A DNA stretch of 61,223 nt, from positions 12,558-73,780 of the forward strand of contig NZ_LMBW01000015.1 of assembly GCF_001439915.1 (NCBI RefSeq). Reading direction: 5' to 3'. Below the pieces are notes generated by a model. That model was not told the origin of the DNA and searched no databases. It saw only the letters and a list, made by a program, of their open reading frames with translations. A program made the position numbers and the translations under genes. The stretch comes from Fredinandcohnia humi (GTDB lineage: Bacteria; Bacillota; Bacilli; Bacillales; Bacillaceae_L). The first letter of the stretch is position 1. Each line of letters begins with the position of its first letter. Positions 7,243 to 21,369 of the stretch are shown here, one piece after another.

Positions 7243-7932
7243 ATGGCAAAAAGAGGCAAAAAGTACGTTGAAGCTGTTAAGTTAGTAGACCGTACAAAAG
7301 CTTACTCAGTTGCAGAAGCAATTGAACTAGTAAAGAAAACAAACACAACTAAATTTGATGCTACTGTTGAAGTTGCATTCCGTTTAGGAGTTGACCCTAA
7401 GAAAGCTGACCAACAAATTCGTGGTGCAGTTGTTCTGCCAAACGGTACTGGTAAAACTCAACGTGTATTAGTTTTCGCTAAAGGCGAAAAAGCAAAAGAA
7501 GCAGAAGCGGCTGGAGCTGATTATGTTGGCGATAGCGAGTACATCACCAAAATTACACAAGGTTGGTTTGACTTTGATGTAATCGTAGCTACTCCTGATA
7601 TGATGGGTGAAGTTGGTAAACTTGGTCGTGTATTAGGACCTAAAGGTTTAATGCCAAACCCTAAAACAGGAACTGTTACTTTTGATGTAACAAAAGCTGT
7701 CAACGAAATCAAAGCTGGTAAAGTTGAATACCGCATTGACAAGTCTTCAAACATCCATGTTCCAATCGGTAAGATCTCATTCGATGATCAAAAACTAATT
7801 GAGAACTTTACAACTATTTTTGAAACAATGCTTAAGGTTAAACCATCTGCAGCAAAAGGTACTTACATGAAGAACATTGCTGTATCATCTACAATGGGAC
7901 CTGGCGTAAAAGTTGACGCTTCTACTTTCTAA
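7243..7932 (+). CDS. rplA: 50S ribosomal protein L1
   Basis: L1 forms the mobile stalk that helps release deacylated tRNA from the E site and often represses its own operon. The 229 aa protein begins [20 protein letters not shown] and contains [19 protein letters not shown] and the signature [20 protein letters not shown]. The ATG at 7243 follows GAGGAGG. Forty-one extra codons upstream (from 7120) are read from a repeat and are not family sequence. Confidence 0.97.
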   Translation: MAKRGKKYVEAVKLVDRTKAYSVAEAIELVKKTNTTKFDATVEVAFRLGVDPKKADQQIRGAVVLPNGTGKTQRVLVFAKGEKAKEAEAAGADYVGDSEYITKITQGWFDFDVIVATPDMMGEVGKLGRVLGPKGLMPNPKTGTVTFDVTKAVNEIKAGKVEYRIDKSSNIHVPIGKISFDDQKLIENFTTIFETMLKVKPSAAKGTYMKNIAVSSTMGPGVKVDASTF

Positions 7933-7949
7933 TTAGAAAAAAGTGGATA

Positions 7950-7978
7950 TTGACTTTTGCGAAAGCATTTCATATAAT
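7950..7978 (+). promoter_or_regulatory. Sigma-A promoter of rplJ-rplL
   Basis: TTGACT (7950-7955), a 17 bp spacer and TATAAT (7973-7978). Transcription from about 7985 enters the L10 leader. Confidence 0.88.
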
Positions 7979-7984
7979 AAATTT

Positions 7985-8190
7985 TGTTGTTAACAAATGA
8001 ATAGCATTTGTACCGTAGACAGTGGGTGCTTTTTCAAGCTTAATTTCCTGCCGAGGTGTAGTATATAAACTAAGATCTTACTACCTCTATGTCTTTATAG
8101 CATAGAGGTTTTTTAATCGAAAGGTGTTCATCTTAGACACCATCTAACGCCGAACGGTTTCAAATGTTGTGAAATTACTCACAGGAGGTG
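7985..8190 (+). promoter_or_regulatory. L10 leader (ribosomal protein autoregulatory RNA)
   Basis: A leader of about 210 nt between the rplJ promoter and the rplJ ribosome binding site, of the length and position known for the Bacillus L10 leader, which is bound by L10(L12)4. It contains GAGGTGTAG (8053-8061), which can pair with CTACCTC (8081-8087). That pairing is mutually exclusive with the terminator hairpin at 8084-8108, giving a plausible attenuation switch. I assign it by position and this alternative pairing, not by a covariance search. Confidence 0.8.
8084..8114 (+). terminator. Intrinsic terminator within the L10 leader
   Basis: CCTCTATG (8084-8091) pairs with CATAGAGG (8101-8108), followed by six T residues. 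It would stop transcription before rplJ when L10 is in excess. Confidence 0.85.
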
Positions 8191-8197
8191 TAAAAGA

Positions 8198-8698
8198 ATG
8201 AGTCATGCAGTAGAACAAAAGGTACAAATCGTAAATGAAATTGCAGGCAAATTACGTGAAAGTAAATCAACTGTAGTTGTTGACTACCGCGGTCTATCTG
8301 TTGCGGAAGTAACAGAACTTCGTAAGCAGCTTCGTGAGGCTGGTATTGATTTCAAAGTGTACAAAAATTCACTGACTCGCCGTGCTGCAGAACAAGTTGA
8401 ACTTGCTGGTTTAAATGATGCATTAACAGGACCGAATGCAATTGCTTTCAGTAATGAAGACGTAGTTGCTCCTGCAAAAATTCTTAATGACTTCGCGAAA
8501 AAGCATGAAGCATTAGAAATTAAAGCAGGTGTTATTGAAGGAAACATCGCGACTTTAGAGGAAGTTAAGGCTCTTGCTGATCTACCATCACGCGAAGGCT
8601 TACTTTCTATGTTGCTTAGCGTACTTCAAGCTCCAATCCGCAACCTTGCACTTGTTACTAAAGCAGTTGCAGAACAAAAGGAAGAGCAAGGCGCTTAA
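8198..8698 (+). CDS. rplJ: 50S ribosomal protein L10
   Basis: L10 anchors L7/L12 dimers to the ribosome stalk base. The 166 aa protein has the rRNA-binding N-terminal domain ([20 protein letters not shown], then [12 protein letters not shown]) and the C-terminal helix for L7/L12 ([20 protein letters not shown]). The ATG follows CAGGAGGTG. It is likely feedback-regulated through the leader at 7985-8190 and is cotranscribed with rplL. Confidence 0.97.
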   Translation: MSHAVEQKVQIVNEIAGKLRESKSTVVVDYRGLSVAEVTELRKQLREAGIDFKVYKNSLTRRAAEQVELAGLNDALTGPNAIAFSNEDVVAPAKILNDFAKKHEALEIKAGVIEGNIATLEEVKALADLPSREGLLSMLLSVLQAPIRNLALVTKAVAEQKEEQGA

Positions 8699-8759
8699 TC
8701 GTAAAACAAACATACAATTCGCATTACAAATAAGATAATTAACCAAGGAGGATTTTCTA

Positions 8760-9122
8760 ATGACTAAAGAACAAATCATTGAAGCAGTTAAAACTATGAC
8801 TGTTTTAGAACTAAATGACCTAGTAAAAGCAATTGAAGAAGAATTTGGTGTAACTGCTGCTGCTCCTGTAGCTGTAGCTGCTGGTGGCGCTGCTGAAGCT
8901 GCTGCTGAACAAACTGAATTTGATGTAGTACTAACAGATGCTGGTGCTCAAAAAATCAAAGTTATCAAAGTTGTACGTGAAATCACTGGTCTTGGCTTAA
9001 AAGAAGCTAAAGAACTTGTTGACAACACTCCAAAAGCAATCAAAGAAGGCGTTTCTAAAGAAGATGCTGAAGAAGTTAAAGCTAAACTTGAAGAAGTTGG
9101 AGCTGGCGTAGAAGTTAAGTAA
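8760..9122 (+). CDS. rplL: 50S ribosomal protein L7/L12
   Basis: L7/L12 is the multi-copy stalk protein that recruits translational GTPases. The 120 aa protein has the N-terminal dimerisation domain ([19 protein letters not shown]), an alanine-rich flexible hinge (about 37-52) and the C-terminal factor-binding domain with [20 protein letters not shown]. The ATG follows AAGGAGG, 61 nt after rplJ. A strong terminator follows. Confidence 0.98.
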   Translation: MTKEQIIEAVKTMTVLELNDLVKAIEEEFGVTAAAPVAVAAGGAAEAAAEQTEFDVVLTDAGAQKIKVIKVVREITGLGLKEAKELVDNTPKAIKEGVSKEDAEEVKAKLEEVGAGVEVK

Positions 9123-9140
9123 TCTTTAATGAACGTATGA

Positions 9141-9172
9141 AAAAGCTCGCTATGAAAGCGAGCTTTTTTTTA
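9141..9172 (+). terminator. Intrinsic terminator after rplL
   Basis: AAGCTCGC-TATGAAA-GCGAGCTT followed by eight T residues. Confidence 0.9.
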
Positions 9173-9238
9173 ACACTTCTATGTTTTGGAATGATATGGG
9201 TATACTGATCATATACTCTTATGTTGGGAGATACATAA

Positions 9239-9862
9239 ATGGCCGAACATTATTATACTAGCAAACCCACGGTAGCAAGTAATCAAAAAACCCAGGTCTT
9301 TGTTTTAAAGGGACATTCGTTTTCTTTTACAAGCGACAGTGGTGTTTTTTCTAAAAATGATGTAGATTTTGGATCGAGATTACTAGTAGAGGAATTTCGT
9401 GCTCCTGAAGTAGCTGGTCCGTTTTTAGATATTGGTTGTGGATATGGACCGATTGGTCTTGCGCTAGCAAAGGTACATAATGAGCGTTCTGTTGAAATGA
9501 TTGATGTGAATGAACGGGCGATTGAGCTTTCGAAAAAGAATGCAGAAATGAATAAAATCAACAATGTGGAAATTCATCAAAGTGATCTGTTTACAAATGT
9601 AGCAAATCAGGGTTTTGCTGCGATTATTTCCAACCCGCCAATTCGTGCAGGGAAAAAAGTAGTTCATCATATTTTAGAGATGAGTTACCGGTATTTAGTA
9701 CCTGGAGGGGAGTTGTGGGTTGTGATCCAAAAGAAGCAAGGAGCCCCGTCTGCAATTGAGAAGCTTGAAACAGTTTTTGGAGAGGTAGAAATTGTTGAAA
9801 GAAAAAAAGGTTACCATATCATTAAAGCTGTACGAACTTTCGGGCTTAGGATCAAAGACTAA
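9239..9862 (+). CDS. ybxB: RsmC-like class I SAM-dependent methyltransferase (YbxB)
   Basis: Probable rRNA guanine-N2 methyltransferase related to RsmC. The 207 aa protein has SAM motif I (FLDIGCGYGPIGLALAK), motif II (VEMIDVNERAIELS) and the catalytic NPPIRAGKKV motif typical of base-amino methyltransferases. It lies between rplL and rpoB as ybxB does in B. subtilis. The last codons (GLRIKD and stop) fall inside repeat B copy 1, so the native C-terminus was probably replaced by repeat sequence. The exact rRNA target is inferred from the family name only. Confidence 0.9.
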   Translation: MAEHYYTSKPTVASNQKTQVFVLKGHSFSFTSDSGVFSKNDVDFGSRLLVEEFRAPEVAGPFLDIGCGYGPIGLALAKVHNERSVEMIDVNERAIELSKKNAEMNKINNVEIHQSDLFTNVANQGFAAIISNPPIRAGKKVVHHILEMSYRYLVPGGELWVVIQKKQGAPSAIEKLETVFGEVEIVERKKGYHIIKAVRTFGLRIKD

Positions 9863-9921
9863 GAACGCCACGTCCTGTGGCAACGTCTTTGTGACCCACA
9901 TCGTGTGGGCCTAAAAATTCG
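9838..9921. repeat. Structured intergenic repeat, family B, copy 1
   Basis: 84 bp, identical to 38205-38289 apart from two substitutions and a one-base indel. It contains two perfect 5 bp hairpins, GCCAC-GTCCT-GTGGC and CCCAC-ATCGT-GTGGG. Its left end contributes the last six codons and stop of the RsmC-like gene; its right end touches the rpoB promoter region. Confidence 0.9.
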
Positions 9922-9942
9922 CTTGACAAAAGTAAAAACCTG

Positions 9943-9979
9943 TTGACTGGCCATTTCTCGTGTGGTAGCATTATATAAT
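9943..9979 (+). promoter_or_regulatory. Promoter region of rpoB-rpoC
   Basis: TTGACT (9943-9948) with a 17 bp spacer to TAGCAT (9966-9971, preceded by TGG) is one candidate. A perfect TATAAT at 9974-9979 follows but lacks a -35 at normal spacing. A further TTGACA is at 9923-9928. Which pair is used cannot be told from sequence. The resulting leader is about 340 nt. Confidence 0.65.
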
Positions 9980-10082
9980 GCCGATATGTAATTTTTCCAT
10001 GTATAACTAAAAAATTAAATATATGTATAAATATAGTATGTATGGAAAAACTAATAAAATCAATAGTTTGTTTTTGGAAGTG

Positions 10083-10116
10083 TGGTTTTCTTAGTAGAAA
10101 CCCTTTTTCTTTTTGT
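10083..10116 (+). terminator. Attenuator-like terminator in the rpoB leader
   Basis: GGTTT(T)CT-TAGT-AGAAACC followed by CTTTTTCTTTTT, about 100 nt into the leader and 210 nt before rpoB. The stem is short with a bulge, so partial termination is more likely than full. The remaining leader (10117-10310) is AT-rich with no gene. Confidence 0.5.
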
Positions 10117-10323
10117 ATATAAAAACAACTTTATCGAGAGCATATTTAGGCTTGAAAAGTCAAAGAAATTTAGGAATTGATAGGCTGCGTTATGTGACCT
10201 ATCATTTTGATTTGTGGTTAACATTCTTATTAATTATATAAAGTTGCAAAGATAGACTTAAATAATTAGTAAGTATTTATAAATTAGCAAGATTAATAAC
10301 GCTTGATATGAGGGGTGAATGGG

Positions 10324-13300
10324 TTGATAGGTCAACTAGTTCAGTATGGACGACACCGCCAAAGAAGAAGTTACGCTCGTATTAGTGAAGTTTTAGAATT
10401 ACCAAATCTTATTGAGATTCAAACCTCTTCTTATCAGTGGTTTCTTGATGAGGGTCTTAGGGAGATGTTCCAGGATATTTCCCCGATTGAAGATTTTACA
10501 GGTAATCTATCTCTAGAGTTCATTGATTACAGTTTAGGCGAGCCGAAGTATCCTGTAGAGGAATCGAAGGAGAGAGATGTTACTTATTCAGCGCCACTTC
10601 GAGTTAAGGTGCGTTTGATCAATAAAGAAACTGGTGAAGTGAAAGACCAAGATGTGTTTATGGGTGACTTCCCACTCATGACAGAAACAGGTACATTCGT
10701 TATCAATGGTGCAGAACGGGTAATTGTTTCTCAATTGGTTCGTTCACCAAGTGTCTATTTCAGTGGGAAACTCGATAAAAATGGAAAACGCGGCTTTACT
10801 GCAACAGTAATACCGAACCGTGGTGCATGGTTAGAGTATGAAACGGATGCGAAGGATGTTGTATACGTTCGTATCGACCGCACTCGAAAATTACCGGTAA
10901 CGGTCCTTTTGCGCGCGCTTGGGTTTGGCTCTGATCAAGAAATCATCGATTTGTTTGGTGAGAACGAATATTTACGTAACACACTCGAGAAAGACAATAC
11001 AGAAAGCACAGAAAAAGCATTACTAGAAATATATGAGCGTCTGCGCCCGGGAGAACCACCGACAGTAGACAATGCAAAAAGTTTATTAGAATCTCGCTTT
11101 TTTGATCCTAAGCGTTACGACCTTGCAAGTGTAGGTCGTTACAAAATTAATAAAAAACTTCATATTAAGAACCGTTTGTTTAATCAACGTTTAGCGGAAA
11201 CGCTTGTTGATCCTGAAACAGGTGAAATTATCGTAGAAAAAGACACTCTTCTCGATCGCAGAACGCTAGATCGTATCATTCCATATTTGGAGAATGGTAT
11301 TGGTTTTAAAACACTGCAACCATCAAGCAGCGTAATTGTTGATGAAGTAGTCCTTCAATCTATTAAAATTTATGCTCCAAATGATCCGGATGGCGAACAA
11401 GTCATTAATGTCATTGGTAATGGTTTTGTTGAAGAAGGTGTTAAAAATATAACTCAAGCAGATATTCTTTCTTCTATTAGTTATTTCTTTAACCTGTTAC
11501 ATCGGGTTGGAGATACAGATGATATTGACCATTTAGGTAACCGTCGTTTACGTTCTGTTGGTGAACTTCTTCAAAACCAATTCCGTATCGGATTATCAAG
11601 AATGGAACGTGTTGTTCGTGAGAGAATGTCAATTCAAGATACGAATACAATTACTCCACAACAACTAATCAATATTCGCCCAGTGATTGCATCTATTAAA
11701 GAATTCTTTGGTAGCTCACAGCTTTCACAGTTCATGGATCAAACTAATCCATTAGCAGAATTAACACATAAACGAAGACTATCAGCATTGGGACCTGGTG
11801 GACTAACACGTGAACGTGCAGGATTTGAAGTGCGTGATGTTCACTATTCTCACTATGGTCGTATGTGTCCGATTGAAACTCCGGAAGGTCCAAACATTGG
11901 ATTAATCAACTCATTATCATCCTATGCAAAAGTGAATCGATTTGGGTTTATTGAAACTCCATATCGAAGGGTTGATCCCGAGACAGGTAAAGTAACAGAC
12001 CGTATCGATTACTTAACAGCAGATGAAGAGGATAACTATGTTACCGCTCAGGCGAATTCTCGTTTAAATGACGAAGGTGAATTTATAGATGAAGATGTAG
12101 TTGCTCGTTTCAAGGGTGAGAACACAGTTGTTCACCGTGACCGAATTGACTACATGGACGTATCGCCAAAACAAGTTGTATCTGCAGCAACAGCTTGTAT
12201 TCCGTTCCTAGAAAATGATGACTCAAACCGTGCGCTAATGGGTGCGAACATGCAACGTCAGGCTGTTCCGCTAATGCAGCCGGAAGCTCCACTCGTTGGT
12301 ACAGGTATGGAATATGTATCTGGTAAAGACTCAGGTGCTGCTGTTATCTGTAAACACCCTGGTATAGTTGAGCGCGTTGAGGCAAAACAAATTTGGGTAC
12401 GTCGTTATGCAGAAGTAGATGGTCAAAAGGTAAAAGGTGACCTTGATAAGTATCGTCTCCTTAAATTTATCCGTTCTAACCAAGGTACTTGTTATAACCA
12501 ACGCCCAATTGTTACCGAAGGGGACGAGGTAGTAATTGGAGAAATCCTTGCTGATGGACCTTCAATGGAACAAGGAGAACTTGCGTTAGGTCGAAACGTT
12601 CTTGTTGGTTTCATGACATGGGATGGATATAACTATGAAGATGCCATCATTATGAGTGAAAGACTTGTAAAAGACGATGTGTATACTTCTATTCATATTG
12701 AAGAATATGAATCAGAGTCCCGTGATACCAAATTAGGACCTGAAGAAATCACACGTGATATTCCCAACGTTGGGGAAGATGCGTTACGTAATCTTGACGA
12801 GCGTGGAATCATCCGAATTGGTGCAGAAGTAAAAGATGGTGATCTACTTGTAGGTAAGGTTACACCTAAAGGGGTAACTGAGCTTACAGCAGAAGAACGA
12901 CTTTTACATGCTATTTTCGGTGAAAAAGCACGTGAGGTTCGTGATACTTCACTTCGTGTACCACACGGTGGAGAAGGGATTGTCCTTGATGTGAAGGTGT
13001 TTAACCGTGAAGACGGAGATGAATTACCACCAGGTGTAAACCAGCTTGTTCGTGCCTATATCGTTCAAAAACGTAAAATTCACGAAGGGGATAAGATGGC
13101 TGGTCGTCACGGAAACAAAGGGGTAATTTCAAGACTTCTTCCTGAAGAGGATATGCCGTTCCTTCCAGATGGAACACCGATTGATATCATGTTAAACCCA
13201 CTAGGGGTACCATCTCGTATGAACATCGGTCAGGTGCTAGAGCTACACTTAGGTATGGCTGCTAGACAGCTTGGCATTCATGTCGCATCACCTGTATTCG

Positions 13301-13893
13301 ACGGAGCAACTGAAGAAGATGTATGGGATACAATTGAAGAGGCTGGTATGTCACGTGATGCGAAAACAGTATTATACGATGGAAGAACGGGTGAACCGTT
13401 TGACAATCGAGTATCTGTTGGTGTGATGTACATGATCAAATTAGCACACATGGTTGACGACAAACTTCATGCACGTTCAACTGGACCTTATTCTCTTGTT
13501 ACGCAGCAACCACTTGGTGGTAAAGCCCAGTTCGGAGGACAACGATTCGGTGAGATGGAAGTTTGGGCGCTCGAAGCCTATGGTGCTGCATATACACTCC
13601 AAGAAATTCTGACAGTCAAATCAGACGATGTTGTCGGTCGTGTGAAAACATACGAAGCGATTGTTAAGGGTGAAAATGTACCAGAACCTGGTGTCCCTGA
13701 ATCGTTCAAAGTATTGATCAAAGAACTTCAATCACTAGGATTAGATGTGAAGATGCTTTCCAGTGACGAAAAAGAGATTGAATTGCGTGATACAGATGAT
13801 GATGAAGAAGCAAGTCAATCAGATGGAATATCCCTGGATGCTGATAAACAAATCGACTCAGAACTAGAGAAGAACGCAGTTGTAAAGGAATAA
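10324..13893 (+). CDS. rpoB: RNA polymerase beta subunit
   Basis: The beta subunit forms one pincer of RNA polymerase and much of the active-site wall. The 1189 aa protein starts [20 protein letters not shown] at TTG 10324, as in B. subtilis; the GTG at 10315 lies within the Shine-Dalgarno GAGGGGTGA and is rejected. The rifampicin region ([20 protein letters not shown] then [11 protein letters not shown]) has the usual susceptible residues. Also seen are [19 protein letters not shown], the catalytic-cleft [15 protein letters not shown] and the C-terminal clamp segment [20 protein letters not shown]. The acidic C-terminal tail is variable in the genus. Confidence 0.98.
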   Translation: MIGQLVQYGRHRQRRSYARISEVLELPNLIEIQTSSYQWFLDEGLREMFQDISPIEDFTGNLSLEFIDYSLGEPKYPVEESKERDVTYSAPLRVKVRLINKETGEVKDQDVFMGDFPLMTETGTFVINGAERVIVSQLVRSPSVYFSGKLDKNGKRGFTATVIPNRGAWLEYETDAKDVVYVRIDRTRKLPVTVLLRALGFGSDQEIIDLFGENEYLRNTLEKDNTESTEKALLEIYERLRPGEPPTVDNAKSLLESRFFDPKRYDLASVGRYKINKKLHIKNRLFNQRLAETLVDPETGEIIVEKDTLLDRRTLDRIIPYLENGIGFKTLQPSSSVIVDEVVLQSIKIYAPNDPDGEQVINVIGNGFVEEGVKNITQADILSSISYFFNLLHRVGDTDDIDHLGNRRLRSVGELLQNQFRIGLSRMERVVRERMSIQDTNTITPQQLINIRPVIASIKEFFGSSQLSQFMDQTNPLAELTHKRRLSALGPGGLTRERAGFEVRDVHYSHYGRMCPIETPEGPNIGLINSLSSYAKVNRFGFIETPYRRVDPETGKVTDRIDYLTADEEDNYVTAQANSRLNDEGEFIDEDVVARFKGENTVVHRDRIDYMDVSPKQVVSAATACIPFLENDDSNRALMGANMQRQAVPLMQPEAPLVGTGMEYVSGKDSGAAVICKHPGIVERVEAKQIWVRRYAEVDGQKVKGDLDKYRLLKFIRSNQGTCYNQRPIVTEGDEVVIGEILADGPSMEQGELALGRNVLVGFMTWDGYNYEDAIIMSERLVKDDVYTSIHIEEYESESRDTKLGPEEITRDIPNVGEDALRNLDERGIIRIGAEVKDGDLLVGKVTPKGVTELTAEERLLHAIFGEKAREVRDTSLRVPHGGEGIVLDVKVFNREDGDELPPGVNQLVRAYIVQKRKIHEGDKMAGRHGNKGVISRLLPEEDMPFLPDGTPIDIMLNPLGVPSRMNIGQVLELHLGMAARQLGIHVASPVFDGATEEDVWDTIEEAGMSRDAKTVLYDGRTGEPFDNRVSVGVMYMIKLAHMVDDKLHARSTGPYSLVTQQPLGGKAQFGGQRFGEMEVWALEAYGAAYTLQEILTVKSDDVVGRVKTYEAIVKGENVPEPGVPESFKVLIKELQSLGLDVKMLSSDEKEIELRDTDDDEEASQSDGISLDADKQIDSELEKNAVVKE

Positions 13894-14005
13894 CTTTATT
13901 CAGCATACGTCCATCACTTTTACAAGTGGGATGAATGTAGTTAACAGTCATGAAAAGCAAAGGTCAATTAGGGTAATCCTGTAGATCGAAAGGGAGGTAG
14001 GCCCC

Positions 14006-17602
<3,597 letters not shown>

Positions 17603-17629
17603 AGGTTAGAAGAGCATATCTAAGATATT

Positions 17630-17679
17630 GGATGTCTACTACGAGCAAAAATAATTTTATTTTCTTGTAGTTGACATCC
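17630..17679 (+). other. Hairpin downstream of rpoC overlapping the rplGB promoter
   Basis: GGATGTC-T-ACTA... (from 17630) pairs with ...TAGT-T-GACATCC (to 17679). The loop is AT-rich and there is only a short pyrimidine tail (TTCTCTT). It may end rpoBC transcripts. Its right arm contains the -35 (TTGACA, 17671) of the next promoter, so the two functions overlap. Confidence 0.5.
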
Positions 17680-17699
17680 TTCTCTTAGGGTGTTAATAT
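17671..17699 (+). promoter_or_regulatory. Sigma-A promoter of the rplGB-rpsL-rpsG-fusA operon
   Basis: Consensus TTGACA (17671-17676), a 17 bp spacer and TAATAT (17694-17699) with an upstream TGT, an extended -10. Confidence 0.85.
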
Positions 17700-17743
17700 A
17701 TCTAAGGTGCTCCTTAAACCTGTTACTTTGGAGGATATTCTAA

Positions 17744-17992
17744 ATGTCTTATGAAAAAGTATTACAGGCAAAGAAGATTATTATTGGTACAAAGCAAGCA
17801 GTAAAGGCGATACAAACCGATAAGGTATCGGAAATTGTTGTAGCAGAAGATGCTGATCGGCGTGTAATCAATAAAGCATTACAGTTGGCCGAGGAACAAC
17901 AGATTCCAATATTGAAGGTAGATTCGATGAAGAAGCTAGGAAAAGCTTGTGGAATCGAAGTAGGAGCCGCTGTTGTAGCGATCATTAATTAA
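17744..17992 (+). CDS. rplGB: L7Ae-family K-turn-binding ribosomal protein
   Basis: An 82 aa single-domain L7Ae/L30e-fold protein (YbxF of B. subtilis) that binds kink-turn RNAs. Visible features are [20 protein letters not shown], the motif [20 protein letters not shown] and the C-terminal [17 protein letters not shown]. The ATG follows GGAGGAT. It lies directly upstream of rpsL, its conserved position in Bacillus. Its exact ribosomal role is not settled. Confidence 0.93.
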   Translation: MSYEKVLQAKKIIIGTKQAVKAIQTDKVSEIVVAEDADRRVINKALQLAEEQQIPILKVDSMKKLGKACGIEVGAAVVAIIN

Positions 17993-18053
17993 AAACTGTT
18001 TTTGTGGAGAAAAAGAAAATTCTACAAAGACTTTGTTTTTTGCAAAAAAATGA

Positions 18054-18524
<471 letters not shown>

Positions 18525-18562
18525 TAGATTAACATATTTAACACTGAAAGGAGGAAATATCA

Positions 18563-19033
18563 ATGCCTCGTAAAGGACCTGTTACTAAAAGAGATGTGTT
18601 ACCAGATCCGATTTACAATTCAAAGCTTGTAACTCGTTTAATCAACAAAATGATGGTTGATGGAAAAAGAGGTAAATCTCAAGCGATTTTATATAATGCG
18701 TTTGAATTAGTTCAACAACGTTCAGGTAAAGATGCAATGGAAGTGTTTGAACAAGCTCTTAAAAACATCATGCCTGTCCTAGAAGTTAAAGCACGTCGTG
18801 TAGGTGGTGCAAACTATCAAGTTCCTGTTGAAGTTCGCCCAGACCGTCGTTCCACTTTAGGCTTACGTTGGTTAGTAAACTACTCACGTCTTCGTGGTGA
18901 AAAAACAATGGAAGAGCGTTTAGCTAACGAAATTCTTGATGCAGCTAACAGCACTGGCGCATCAGTTAAGAAACGTGAAGATACTCACAAAATGGCAGAA
19001 GCAAACAAAGCATTTGCTCACTACCGTTGGTAA
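18563..19033 (+). CDS. rpsG: 30S ribosomal protein S7
   Basis: S7 nucleates assembly of the 3' major domain of 16S rRNA and, in E. coli, represses the str operon. The 156 aa protein starts [20 protein letters not shown] and contains [20 protein letters not shown] and the C-terminal [25 protein letters not shown] precedes the ATG. It is 38 nt after rpsL. Confidence 0.98.
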   Translation: MPRKGPVTKRDVLPDPIYNSKLVTRLINKMMVDGKRGKSQAILYNAFELVQQRSGKDAMEVFEQALKNIMPVLEVKARRVGGANYQVPVEVRPDRRSTLGLRWLVNYSRLRGEKTMEERLANEILDAANSTGASVKKREDTHKMAEANKAFAHYRW

Positions 19034-19097
19034 AAAGTTAATTCAGTTTTTTACTGATCTAACTTATAGCCTGCGGCAGATGCCGTAGATTTAAAGA

Positions 19098-19122
19098 GCT
19101 CTGTTAAGTAGTTTAACAGAGC
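19098..19122 (+). other. Perfect 10 bp hairpin between rpsG and fusA
   Basis: GCTCTGTTAA-GTAGT-TTAACAGAGC. No T-tract follows, so it is unlikely to terminate; it may be an RNA-processing or autoregulatory site before fusA. Just upstream (about 19065-19090) is a segment similar to 38165-38190 (TTATAGCCTSCGGCRGATGCC). Confidence 0.6.
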
Positions 19123-19171
19123 CATTACTACAATAAAAATCATACTGATCATAGGAAGGAGAAAGACCCAA

Positions 19172-21250
19172 ATGGCAAGAGAGTTCTCCTTAGAAAACAC
19201 TCGTAATATTGGTATCATGGCTCACATTGATGCTGGTAAAACAACAACAACTGAGCGTATCCTTTATTACACCGGTAAGATTCATAAAATCGGTGAAACA
19301 CATGAAGGTGCATCTCAAATGGACTGGATGGAACAAGAGCAAGAGCGTGGTATCACGATTACATCTGCAGCAACAACTGCATCATGGAAGGGTCACCGCG
19401 TTAACATCATTGACACTCCTGGACACGTAGATTTCACTGTTGAGGTTGAACGTTCACTTCGTGTACTTGATGGTGCAGTAACTGTTCTAGATGCACAATC
19501 CGGGGTTGAGCCACAAACTGAGACAGTTTGGCGTCAAGCTACAACTTACGGAGTTCCGCGTGCTGTATTCGTTAACAAAATGGACAAGATTGGTGCTGAC
19601 TTCTTATATTCTGTTGGTACACTTCATGACCGTCTACAAGCGAATGCACACCCAATCCAATTACCAATTGGTGCAGAAGATCAATTCAGAGGTATTATTG
19701 ACCTTGTTGAAATGAATGCAACTTTCTATGGTAATGACTTAGGTACTGATGTCGAAGAAGGAGAAATTCCTGAAGAATATCTGGACCAAGCTAATGAATA
19801 CCGTGAAAAGCTAGTAGAAGCTGTAGCGGAATTAGATGAAGATTTGATGGAAAGATACCTTGGTGGAGAAGAAATCTCAAAAGAGGAATTAAAAGCAGCA
19901 ATCCGTGCAGCTACACTTAAGGTAGAATTCTACCCTGTAATGTGTGGTACCGCATTCAAGAACAAAGGTGTTCAAAAGATGCTTGATGCTGTAATCGATT
20001 ATCTTCCAGCTCCAACAGATGTAGCTTCGATTCAAGGAACTCTTCCGGATACAGGTGAAGAAGTTGAACGTCATTCTGATGACAGCGAGCCATTCTCAGC
20101 TCTAGCGTTTAAAGTAATGACTGACCCTTATGTTGGTAAATTAACATTCTTCCGTGTGTATTCAGGTACATTAAACTCTGGATCATACGTTCAAAACTCA
20201 ACTAAAGGTAAACGTGAACGTGTCGGACGTATTCTTCAAATGCACGCGAACCACCGTGAGGAAATCTCTATTGTTTATGCAGGTGATATCGCGGCGGCTG
20301 TTGGATTAAAAGATACTTCAACTGGTGATACATTATGTGATGAAAAAGACCTGGTAATTCTTGAATCAATGACATTCCCAGAGCCGGTTATTCAGCTTTC
20401 TGTTGAGCCAAAATCAAAAGCTGACCAAGACAAAATGTCAACAGCTTTACAAAAGCTTCAAGAAGAGGACCCAACATTCAGAGCACATACTGATCCGGAA
20501 ACCGGTCAAGTTATTATTGCTGGTATGGGTGAATTACATTTAGATATCCTTGTAGATCGTATGAAGCGTGAATTCAAGGTAGAAGCAAATGTTGGTGCGC
20601 CACAAGTTGCTTACCGTGAAACATTCCGCGGGACTGCACAGGTTGAAGGTAAATTTGCTCGTCAATCTGGTGGTCGCGGTCAATACGGACACGTTTGGAT
20701 TGAATTTGCACCAAACGAAGAAGGAAAAGGCTTCGAGTTTGAAAACGCGATTGTTGGTGGGGTAGTTCCACGTGAATACATCCCTGCTGTACAAGCCGGT
20801 CTAGTAGACGCTCTTGATAGAGGGGTTCTAGCTGGTTATCCATTAGTTGACATTAAAGCTAAGCTTTATGATGGTTCTTACCATGATGTTGACTCAAGTG
20901 AAATGGCGTTTAAAATAGCTGCATCTATGGCGCTTAAGAACGCTGCTTCAAAATGTCAACCAGTTATCCTTGAACCTGTAATGAAGGTTGAAGTTGTTAT
21001 TCCTGAGGAATACATGGGCGACATTATGGGTGGTATTACATCTCGTCGTGGTCGTGTTGAAGGTATGGAAGCGCGCGGTAATGCGCAAGTAGTACGTTCA
21101 ATGGTTCCACTATCTGAAATGTTTGGTTATGCTACTTCTTTACGTTCTAACACTCAAGGTCGTGGAGTATTCACAATGCACTTCGATCACTATGAAGAAG
21201 TACCAAAATCAATTTCTGAAGAAATTATCAAAAAAAATAAAGGTGAATAA
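19172..21250 (+). CDS. fusA: Elongation factor G
   Basis: EF-G is the GTPase that drives translocation and, with RRF, ribosome recycling. The 692 aa protein has the P-loop [19 protein letters not shown], switch I ([13 protein letters not shown]), DTPGHVDF, the base-specificity motif NKMD, domain II, and domain IV/V with [20 protein letters not shown] and [16 protein letters not shown]. The ATG follows GGAAGGAG. It is the single full-length canonical copy here. Confidence 0.98.
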   Translation: MAREFSLENTRNIGIMAHIDAGKTTTTERILYYTGKIHKIGETHEGASQMDWMEQEQERGITITSAATTASWKGHRVNIIDTPGHVDFTVEVERSLRVLDGAVTVLDAQSGVEPQTETVWRQATTYGVPRAVFVNKMDKIGADFLYSVGTLHDRLQANAHPIQLPIGAEDQFRGIIDLVEMNATFYGNDLGTDVEEGEIPEEYLDQANEYREKLVEAVAELDEDLMERYLGGEEISKEELKAAIRAATLKVEFYPVMCGTAFKNKGVQKMLDAVIDYLPAPTDVASIQGTLPDTGEEVERHSDDSEPFSALAFKVMTDPYVGKLTFFRVYSGTLNSGSYVQNSTKGKRERVGRILQMHANHREEISIVYAGDIAAAVGLKDTSTGDTLCDEKDLVILESMTFPEPVIQLSVEPKSKADQDKMSTALQKLQEEDPTFRAHTDPETGQVIIAGMGELHLDILVDRMKREFKVEANVGAPQVAYRETFRGTAQVEGKFARQSGGRGQYGHVWIEFAPNEEGKGFEFENAIVGGVVPREYIPAVQAGLVDALDRGVLAGYPLVDIKAKLYDGSYHDVDSSEMAFKIAASMALKNAASKCQPVILEPVMKVEVVIPEEYMGDIMGGITSRRGRVEGMEARGNAQVVRSMVPLSEMFGYATSLRSNTQGRGVFTMHFDHYEEVPKSISEEIIKKNKGE

Positions 21251-21279
21251 TTGATTTTCACCTTTACATCAAGTATAAC
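21251..21279 (+). promoter_or_regulatory. Promoter of tuf
   Basis: TTGATT (21251-21256) starts at the fusA stop codon; after a 17 bp spacer is TATAAC (21274-21279). It would allow separate high-level expression of tuf. Confidence 0.65.
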
Positions 21280-21295
21280 TACTTATGTAGACCTT

Positions 21296-21318
21296 GAAAG
21301 TGGGTGCAACCCACTTTC
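21296..21318 (+). other. Perfect 10 bp hairpin in the tuf leader
   Basis: GAAAGTGGGT-GCA-ACCCACTTTC, downstream of the tuf promoter start point and about 40 nt before the AAGGAGG of tuf. No T-tract follows. It could stabilise the 5' end of the tuf mRNA. Confidence 0.6.
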
Positions 21319-21369
21319 GGGATATCATACTTACTATAAAAATAACTAATACTTAAGGAGGCTTTTCAA

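Noticed and set aside
21296-21318. Terminator between fusA and tuf
   Set aside because: The stem is perfect but there is no T-tract, so it is listed as a leader hairpin instead.
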